Assembly (NCBI GenBank): GCA_020631735.1
Contig: CM036199.1
Span: 20,005,553-20,069,552 of the forward strand
Origin: Saccharum officinarum
Lineage: Eukaryota > Streptophyta > Magnoliopsida > Poales > Poaceae
Length of the DNA: 64,000 nt
Direction: 5' to 3'
Shown here: in pieces, positions 55,547 to 64,000 of the stretch
How the letters are laid out: every line of letters starts with the position of its first letter
How positions within the stretch are numbered: the stretch's first letter is position 1
The notes under the pieces: generated by a model
What the model was told of the DNA's origin: nothing
What the model saw: the letters and a program-made list of their open reading frames with translations, nothing else
The model's database searches: none
Program-made: the position numbers and the translations under genes

Positions 55547-56485
55547 TATATAATATCTGAGAGATTTGTTCCAAAAAGATTTTCATTCTATTGTCACAAA
55601 TTTGACCAAAATTTATATTGAAAGGGACCAACATTTATGCATGATACCTAATAAAGCATAATTAGATTTATCTTACAATATATCTATATGACGCAAGTGT
55701 TGATAACTTAGTTAAATATAAGATAGCATTTTTCTGAAAATAAATACAGGATATTTTGAATTTTGATAAAACTTAAATGATATTTCGTTGGAGAGAACAC
55801 AGGGCTGTTTACAAATGACCTTTTGCAGAATAATCCAAGAAAACAATGAGCTCCGGTGTCGGTCACTTAGCCCAATCTGGTGTGCCATGGGCCCAGGTTT
55901 ACTGGGCTTGACTCTCGTGTAGTAACTGGGTTACTACCAGTCGGCCCACCTGATCATCCCAGTTGCCTATGGACAAGTTAAACAAACTCTAGAGACGGAC
56001 ATTGGTCCTCCTGCGCGGTCCCCACTTGTCAGCTAGATAGCCACCGTGCACGCTACTACAGGCAAAGCAGCACCCTCGCGTTACGTTACACACGCATTGT
56101 GTTCTGCCGCGGAAAGCGTGCACTCTGCTCGCTTTTTCAGCTTGCCCATTGCATTGCATGCACCTCAAGCAAGCCGATGCAGAGAGCTCAGCACAGCATC
56201 CTACTGGCAAGGGAACACGTGATTCTATTCTGCCTAGGCTGCGCGCCACGCAAAGAAGCATCCTACTGGCACGCCATGCATGCCCCCACAGGCGCCGGAG
56301 ACTGCCGTTTAAAAGCCCGGCCGCGGCGTTGGAGCGGGCGCGAGACGGCAACAGGAACACCGGTGCCGACGCCGTCGCAGACGCGCGCACGCGCAGAGCG
56401 CCTCTCCCTGCTCCGAGCGATCGATCCCCTCGCGCCCATCCAGCCCCGCATCCTCACGCGCGGTCGGCGTCGGCGTACGCATGCC
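55547..56485. other. upstream of the orphan lipase exon
   Basis: AT-rich to about 55850, then GC-rich. Open frames at 56099-56600 on both strands precede the exon at 56486 but match no family. The GC-rich part may be a promoter/leader. Confidence 0.4.
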
Positions 56486-56802
56486 ATGCGGCCGACGACG
56501 GAGCCGGAGCGGCTGATCGGGCTCCGCGCCCTGCGGCGCCGGTCCGTGGCCCTCGCCGCCGTGAACCTGGCGACCGCGGCCGTCGGGGTCGCGGCTAAGG
56601 TGGCGGGCGTGTGGATGCGCTGCGGGATAAAGGAGAGGTGCGCGGTGGGGCGGTGGCCGCGCTGCCCGTGGCGAGGATCGTGGCCATGGTCGGGATGGCG
56701 CGCGCGCAGGAGGTGACAGCTCTCGCCGTTGCCTCCGACGCCGAACGCGGTGGTGGCAGCGCCGACGGGCCGTCGCACGACTTCGCCAAGCGGGAGACCA
56801 GG
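56486..56802 (+). pseudogene. orphan first exon of a lipase class 3 paralogue
   Basis: It starts MRPTTEPERLIGLRALRRRS and has a hydrophobic ALAAVNLATAAVGVAAKVAG. Then, in another frame from about 56611, it reads VARIVAMVGMARAQEVTALA and FAKRETRV before a GT donor at 56803. The second part parallels AGVRVLAMIGAARAQHATAD and VARHEIRV in the first exon of the gene at 59108, and the donor falls at the same codon. A frameshift separates the two halves (exon length 317, not a multiple of three as in the intact copy). No further lipase exons lie between 56803 and 59108, so it is a relic of a tandem duplication. Confidence 0.65.
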
Positions 56803-57889
56803 GTGGGTTTGTCACCGCTTCTCTCTAGCTAGCTAGCTTCTCGAGTTTCCTAGTTTTGGGAGTCAAGTCAATACTCGTGTGGCTAGCTGGAGCTAGCCCT
56901 GGATTGGATATACAGTATACAGTATATATACGATACCCATATATGTCATCGAATCATTTCAGTCACTATGTCGTAAACAGTGTTGGAGCTACTTGAATCC
57001 CGAATCCCTAACAAAAAGGGCCTTCCTCCTTCCTTGAACTATATATAGTAACATAGAGCATGACAGGCTTTAGGAAAGCTCCTCCTCATGCATAAAATAC
57101 ATCAAAGTTCTTTCATGAGTAGTTGCGCGGCTACGTTTGAATCGGTGACACAAGTGAACGTGTCATATTACATGTTCTAACTCTAAACACTTATATATTT
57201 CCATTGACATAATATCTTAAAAAGTTACACATGAGCAAAAAACTATAGAAAATCATATTATGCAAGTCATGATTAGACCCCTTATCAAGAAAAAATATCT
57301 TCATGCTACATATTGACATGTTATGACCACATAGTAGTGATATGAAAGAACTGCAAAGGTGGTTGTGAGTACTGAGACACAACCATATATAGGACCCTTA
57401 TTGAACAACCTATGCATTTAGAAAACACATTTGAAGCCTTGTCTAGTCCACTCCAACCAAGTCTAATAGATTGGAAATGCAATATAACAAACACCCATAA
57501 GCATATAACAATAAGGTAACTTAAGCATGGTTGTTTCAGTACAAACATCCTAAGTTTGATTGTTTCGAGACAAATCCTTAGGGGCTAAGATAAAAAAAAC
57601 TCTTGTCATGTTTATAGTTCACATGTAAAATCTGCACGGCATGGACATCACTATTGAAACTAGTTGTAAGCAGTACTACATACTAGTAAAGACAACAAAT
57701 GATAGTTACCTTTTAGTGTATAATAATATTAAGCGCAATGCTTACGTCATCTAACATTTTGGCAACACTTTCGCACAAAAAAATGTCATCAACCATATAA
57801 ATTCACAAACGATCGTGCGACCCTTACACGTCTTGTAGTTAAACCGAATTTTTGCTATTTCGTATGAAATTTTTACAGAAATACTATAG
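56803..57889. other. AT-rich intergenic DNA
   Basis: No exon of the lipase family and no other gene was recognised. Confidence 0.5.
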
Positions 57890-58292
57890 AACGCTGGAGT
57901 GTTTTGAAGCAATCCAACACTCAAATTTTCTCTTCTCCATCTCCGGCCTCTCCCTCTCTCTTCTCCAAATCTTGCGACCTTAGAAGGAGCTCGGAGGAGG
58001 CAGGGCGGCCAGGCGGTGGGGACCGCAGGAGGGCAGTGGTTAGGTTCCGACAGCATAGGAAGTGGTTGGACCAGATCAGGACGGTGGCGCCCATGGCCAT
58101 GGAGGCGGCGGCGGGAGGGGAGAGGGAAGGGAAGGAGGAGGTGGCGGTAGGGTCTCGCCGGAGCTCCGCGGCCGTGACTGTGACCGTGCTGCGGCGAGCC
58201 GGTGGGCAGTGGCGGCGCATCAGGAAGAGAAAGAAGACGGAGAAGAAAAAAAAATCGAGTGTTCTCGAGAAGCCAAAACACTATAGCGATGG
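57890..58292. mobile_element. short TIR element with GC-rich centre (candidate)
   Basis: Left CGCTGGAGTGTTTTGAAGCA and right (reverse complement) CGCTATAGTGTTTTGGCTTC are similar for about 40 bp. The centre (57930-58240) is GC-rich and open in several frames. No family match and no sure target duplication. Confidence 0.4.
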
Positions 58293-58443
58293 ATAGAGAT
58301 CCAATTTTTGCATATCCGTGTGTTTGGAGTCCGTTCAGGAAGAAACTAGTTGGGTGAATTAGAAAGTTGTCCTCTTTGCTTTGAATGAAAGCCAGGTGGT
58401 TCTCGTCTCACCCCAACAACAATAGTCTCCCTCAGATCTACGA

Positions 58444-58690
58444 GGCCGTGTTTAGTTTCCCCAATCCGGGGACGGCAAAAACACTACAGCACACTGCGCG
58501 TTACTGTAGCATTTGTTTTTATTTGGTAAAAATTGTTCAAACATTGACTAATTAGGCTCAAAACATTCGTCTCGTAAAGTACAACAAACTGTGCAATTAG
58601 TTTTGATTTCATCTATATTTAGTACTCCATACATACGCCGGTATTTTGATGTGATGGAGAATCTTCCTACATAGTGGAATTTAGGGAAAT
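58444..58690. mobile_element. MITE with decayed right end
   Basis: Starts GGCCGTGTTTAGTTTCC and carries TTACTGTAGCATTTG, ACATTCGTCTCG, TTTAGTACTCCATAC and TTTTGATGTGATGGAGAATC-type words like the copies at 12414 and 14350. The right terminal repeat is no longer clear. It lies about 420 bp before the lipase start codon. Confidence 0.7.
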
Positions 58691-59107
58691 ACAAGTTGGA
58701 AAACCAGCGGAGCCTGCCATTGCCAATTAGCAAAACAGCTCAACGCCTCAACCTCGGAAACGTCCCAGTGGCAGTCCAGGCAGGCGGCTCGTCCTCCGAC
58801 CGCATCGACGCATCCTCCCCGTCCGGTGTCTATTTCCGTCCCCGTCCCCAACCACCCGCGCGCCCCGCTTTCCGTGGGCATGGCCGCCGCGCGGGCGCAA
58901 CCACCACCGCCGCGGCCGGATGCCTAGAAAGCCCCTCCTCCCCACCCGCGGGTCCACCACCCCTCCCCCGCTCCTCCTCCTCCGCCGCCTCCCCCGCCGC
59001 CGCGCGACCTCCTCTCCCCCGCCGCCCGCCCGGCGGAGGACCGCCGCCATGGCCCCCCGCGCCGGCGACTCCGCCGCGCGGCGGCGGCGGCCTCCTTCCG
59101 TGTCGGG

Positions 59108-62100
59108 ATGGTGCGGGTGGTCTCCTTCGTTGTAGGCGGGCTCAACCTCGCGGTGCTGCTGCTCGGGCTCTACCTCATCGACGCCGTGCTCCCGTCGGGG
59201 TGCGGCGGGATGCTCGCTTTCGCCGCCGCGCCCGCTATGGCCGGGGTCCGCGTGCTCGCCATGATCGGCGCGGCGCGCGCGCAGCACGCCACGGCGGACG
59301 CCATAGCTAAGCGCCACCTCCACGAGGGCGACGCCTCTGTCGCAGCTGATGCCGTAGCTCGCCACGAGATTAGGGTGAGAGCTCTACTTTCTGCCTTGGT
59401 TAGATTGGATTTGGTCGGCGCAAGCTGGGTTTGGTCAACGCGATTTAGCTTAGATTGTGCTGGTTTTACACAAGCTCGAGTCCCAATAGCTGGAGCTGCT
59501 GCTGTCTAAGTTTTCTCGTTGATGCGTTTTAACTTAGTTTTCAGGTGAATGTGATGCAAACACGGTGTAATTGATGTGTCTATGGCAGTTGTGACTACAA
59601 CAAATTTCCCCAGCATTGAAATGAGTGTGTGTGTAAAAAAAGATGAGCTGGGTGCTTATATGATCCACATGAGCAGACAGCGGAACTTATGTGGTTAAGC
59701 ACAATGAGCCTATTGAGATGGCATATGTTGGTCTTACTGTGAGCTCAAGGCAGGAAGCTTCTTCTGATCAAAGAATCTTTTGTTTGGTGTGGTATACGAG
59801 CTATGACTGGAAACCTGATTTCATATTTATATATAGGTCTATGGCTACCATTTGCATCGATTTGGTTTTGATGGTATAATCTAGGAGGTAGTTGCCTATC
59901 TAATTTGGAATCACTCCATTTTACTCTTCGCTTGTTCATGCAGTCCAATTCCATCCCTGAGCTATGAGACACCTCTATTACCAAAGTGTGTGGATAACCC
60001 CTTCTTGCTTTACTGAATTGACCTTATCTTTCCATCTATTTGAGCGTCATTCATGTTTGCATTTTTAACCATGTATATGCCTGCCCAAATATTCAAAACC
60101 AATGCTAACATAGCAGCACTCTGTTTAGAGTTCAGACATGTCAAGGAATCCTTGAAGTAAACATTCATGGTTGCATTTTGCGAAGGTAGTAAGGCATATA
60201 GGAAGAGAGGAAACAGAAAAGATGATAAAATATGAATTGAACAATAAAGTAAGGGGATAATAATGGAAACATTTTTAAATGCAGTGCAGTTCTACTTTCA
60301 TTTTTCTTAGGAATTCCTGGTAACTTATCACATTGCTTCGTTCATCTTGCTGAACAGGTGAGGTACAAACGCTGGTTGTGGTGGACCAGATTTGGTATGG
60401 CAGTTGGTGCATTGCAGTTGGTTGCAGCAACTTATATCATGTTTGTCATTGTAAGAGATCTCTCGAAAGAAAGAAGATCCACTTCGTGCTTCTTTGGTAT
60501 GTTGGTTGCCATTATGAGCCATTTATTTCTTAACTTTGGACATAATCCTTTACAAGAAGTTTTTGTTTGCTGGTAGTTTACAGTCACATGAGCTTCATAC
60601 ACACACAACTACACAAATAAAGGGGGAATAACTTGTGAGCACATTTTTCTTGAGGTTCCATATGGATTTTTTGAGTGAATGGTACCACAAACATCATAAC
60701 TACTCTTGCATTGAGCAGCTTTTGCCTCCAATAAATGTACTGAAAAATAGTTAATCAGTAGAATCTAGGAGCAACTCTTAAGAGTACGCGGATTTCATTA
60801 TACTATCCTAAGGTTTTATTTTCTGCTGTACTAATCCACTCATCTACTTGGGCTTGAATAATTGGTTTGCATGGTTTATAATCTAGGACAGGATGAAGCT
60901 GATCAGGTCTCAGGACGAGCACTTATTGCTTTATTTCTTATCCTTTCCTGGGTTGTGGTCATTGTTCAATGCTTCACGGGTTCTGACATATTGAGGTGGC
61001 GATCATTTTATGCAACACATGATATGGCATGGAAAGCTCATTACAGGGAAGTGTTTGACCACGGAATTCGAGAAGCTTTGTGCTGCCTAGGACGTGCAAA
61101 ATATCTGTAGGTGGCAGTCCAGTGATTTTACACTTTGGAACTCCAATTTTAGTATAGTTAGTTGAGCTGATTGTTTTATTTACTAATTTAGAACCGTATT
61201 GGAAGAGGATGAGGTTTATTCTGTTGCAAGACTTCTTGGTGATTTGGTTGCATATCGTGCTTCTGGGACAGGACATTTGGAGCTCTTAGCAGGTTGGTTC
61301 TTTGACACTGTGCTTTCATATAACAAATCTCAGGGCTATGTCTGATTTTTCTTTTAATTCATTTGACTAGCAATTAATCAACAAACATTCTGCAGTTTGC
61401 TGTATAACTGTCAATGCATGTATATAGCTATGTCAGGACTTCATGCTCACAGATATCAACAAGTAATTTCTATTGGGTTTAAAGTTCGAGTGTTCGACAT
61501 ATAAATCACATAATGGATTCACCAGTGTGTGTGATATGTTTATCGCTACCCCAAAAAAGAATACAATGACAAAAATGCTACTCTGATTGGATCTATGTGC
61601 CCACCCTCCTTTTGTGCCTTCTAATTTGCCAATATATTTTCCCCTGCTATTGGCAAGATCCTTTGATTTTATCCATGGATGATTAACTCGAATGAGACTG
61701 GAATTATGTTGTGTTCCTTTTCGCATAGACAGGTTGTTTTAGTTAAAGAAAATTGTGTGTATGAATATTGATAAAAGAAGGGAGCATTGGTAGTTGGTAC
61801 CATACCTAGATAATAGTTACATTTTTTGTAGATGTATCAAAAACATATGATTTCTACAAATCTATGTATTATGTTTCAATTGAATTGTTTTTTTGTTATT
61901 ACTGGTGTATCTAGAGGATACTGAATATCCCCTTTATTGTACATGGCATAGGGCTTGCTCTATTGCAGAAGCATGGGAATTTACCTGAATCGCAGACTGA
62001 CCTTACGGAGGCATCCCATGAGCTTATGCAAGAAGCTGCTTTCCTCCATCCATTTGCGGAAGCATGTTACACGGTACTGATACCTTTTGGTTGGGACATC

Positions 62101-63298
62101 ATTTCTGCTCTTGCTAACCTACTGTGATCGCACCTGAGATGGTTGTAATGCAGGGACCACTTCTTGATGTTGGACGAAATCCTATTCTGTTTCCCTGTGC
62201 ATGGGTTTATAGACAAGGTGTGTTAACTCCATGGGCACGCAGAAGGTATCTCATAAGCTTTGATGCTTCTATTGCATGCTAATTTTTGAAAGTTTTATGT
62301 TTATGTTTATGGTTCAGACCTTCAGCCCAGTTCAACTTGGCATCTGTCTTTAAACTAGCTAAATGAATTAAGCTAACCTCAGTATTATTCTGCTTAATCT
62401 TCCCTGTAGTGAAGTCGAATCTTGTTATATTTTCAATCTAAAACCAGTCCTCGTGACATGTTAACCTGCATTGTTTCTCCTGTTAATGACCTGAGTAAAA
62501 TCATTGCACTGAGAAAAGGTAGAACACCTTATTAATGTGTTGCTATGTAACAACTACATATTAATTTTTGTGTAGACGCCCTGCACTTGATGGTGATAAT
62601 TGGTGGCGAGGCCATGCGGCAGCCTTCCTTAGATTTGTTAACATACCACCTAAAGCACTTCTGAGAGGGCGTGTTTGCCAGGTAATATCATGTGTTTAGT
62701 GCCAACAGGGTTTATGAATACCGACTTAAGTGAGATGATGTGATTATTTCAACCAGTTACACATAACATTCTAAAGTTCATTTAGCTGCTTTGTCCTTCA
62801 TTTTTTTCCTTCATTTAGTTGATCCTTAGTAACTTCTGGTTCTGGATTCTGCTTATAACCTAATGACGGCCTTTTCTATAAATTATTTTGAGTTGGTTAA
62901 AGAACATCATGCTTTTGAGGGTCCATGGATATAACTGATCAATGTAAAGTTGCTTTGAACCTGACTTTGGCATGGTGATCTGTTAAGCTGAGCCCTATTT
63001 TTTGTGCACACTTTGCTTGCATTCTGTTCATTGAAGGCATTATTGCACAATTGAACAAACCAAAGTTGGTAGCGAGCATATACCTGTTGATGTTTCTTTG
63101 TAAACATTGAACTTAGGATGATCTGTTTTACTCATCAATGCAGAGCAAGCGTGAAGCTGCTTATTTTGTTGTGGTTCTCCATGACAAAAGAACTGTTGTT
63201 ATTGGTGTTCGTGGAACAGAGACACCAGAGGATCTCATAACTGACGGATTATGCAGAGAATGTGCTTTTACTATGGAAGATTTGGATGGACTAGTAAA
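59108..63298 (+). CDS. DAG-lipase-like class 3 lipase, 3' part outside the window
   Basis: Exons 59108-59374, 60358-60496, 60887-61106, 61192-61292, 61952-62073, 62154-62245, 62576-62681 and 63144-63298 join in phase to 400 residues; the gene continues past the window end. Four hydrophobic segments (about 4-28, 35-58, 101-121, 147-167) recall the four N-terminal helices of sn-1-specific diacylglycerol lipases. The lipase fold begins near VVVIGVRGTETPEDLITD. The GxSxG serine motif would lie in later exons not seen here. The predicted role is membrane-bound hydrolysis of an acyl ester, perhaps diacylglycerol. The ATG at 59108 was chosen because no other in-frame ATG follows the stop at 58919-58921. 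A short upstream ORF (59049) overlaps it in another frame. The GC-rich first exon and AT-rich later exons are normal for grasses. Confidence 0.87.
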
Positions 63299-63714
63299 GT
63301 AACTCCCTCTTATTTCTGCCTCTTCTGTTCTTATGTATCCTCCCTATTTGTGTGGTTGAAATTAATTGTTTTCCCATTTTAAAAAGAAGAAATTGATTGT
63401 TTACACTAGGATCACCTGAGCTCAGTTTTACCGTTACTAGATTCCTTTAGGACAGCATTAATATATGAACTTTCAGAAAATGATAGTTCAACAATAGGAT
63501 CTGAATTTCTTTTTTGTTATGACCCTCAAAGTTCTGTTCTTTTGAACATTTTTTAAAAAACATTCTTACTTATTGGATTTGCTTATTTTTATAATCATTA
63601 CCAGTTTCCTCAATAGAACCTTGTTCATGGCAAGGTATTTTGCACACTGAAGGACTTGGATATTGCAATGTAATATGGCTTTCTATCAATCAGAGTTTAT
63701 TGTGAATAATTTTT
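63299..63714 (+). other. lipase intron
   Basis: AT-rich sequence after the donor at 63299. No exon recognised. Confidence 0.6.
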
Positions 63715-64000
63715 TATCGAACACGCAGAACTGCATATCATTATATTAAGAAGAAGAAAGGAATCTAGATGACTCGTACAACCCCTGTAGGGGCAAAGAA
63801 GTTACAAAAAGGATTCACCAACAAACCTTAATCGCAACCAATGACCGTGAGCAAAACAATTATGGCCATATGCTTCGGAGCCCTTTGGCTCCCGCCATAA
63901 ACCATAACGTTGCCTCATCTCTTATATCCCGCAAGATGGCAGCAAGATTAGGAGAAAACCCCTCGAAAATATAGCCATTCCTATTTCTATATTTTGAAAT
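63715..64000 (-). mobile_element. LINE 3' end in reverse orientation, cut by the window
   Basis: Starts TTTTTTATCGAACACGCAG and continues AATTATGGCC..., with the T-rich start and the TTATATTAAGAAGAAG tract common to antisense LINE tails in grass introns. Sits in the lipase intron. Confidence 0.45.

Overview
The window is nuclear DNA of a grass, most likely a panicoid such as a sorghum, Miscanthus or sugarcane relative. Evidence: intron-rich genes with plant GT..AG junctions, very GC-rich first exons typical of grasses, dense Tourist-, Stowaway- and hAT-type MITEs, and Ty3/gypsy and Ty1/copia LTR elements. Two 100-base N runs (14972-15071, 53794-53893) are scaffold gaps of unknown true size. 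The species is an inference.

Layout. 1-4177: right-hand (5') part of a minus-strand gypsy retrotransposon (protease, gag, LTR). 5147-6898: a long-TIR element and several MITEs. 7294-9180: intronless LRR receptor pseudokinase of the BIR2 type. 9231-14625: a TA microsatellite, then a MITE cluster with nested insertions, including a gene-capturing transposon that carries pieces of an acyl-activating enzyme gene. 17487-19307: 3' exons of an FBH/AKS-type bHLH factor whose first exon is not visible. 20839-20920: a tRNA-Leu(UAA) gene beside an A-rich tandem repeat. 22948-26412: a U-box/ARM E3 ligase of the PUB45 type. 29174-32748: a nearly perfect 1.8-kb tandem duplication ending inside an LTR.

34509-41290: two paralogous membrane-anchored RING genes with shared 5' leaders and 3' flanks that were amplified further. 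36656-45501: LINE, hAT, Tourist and MULE insertions. 45646-50525: a complete but dead copia element with 116-bp LTRs and an ATAAT target duplication. 51318-53364: three 3' exons of a signal peptide peptidase-like protease on the minus strand, with a gene-capture element in its intron. 56486-56802 and 59108-end: an orphan, frameshifted first exon and an intact, right-truncated copy of a DAG-lipase-like class 3 lipase gene.

The host genes do not form a pathway. BIR2 and several U-box and RING ligases act in immune signalling in other plants, but nothing here shows that these copies are linked. No wholly new system was found. The strongest observations are the nested and gene-capturing transposons, the tandem duplication with a templated junction, the altered RING spacing, and the partial or orphan gene copies. 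All intron/exon borders were read by eye from splice sites and family similarity.
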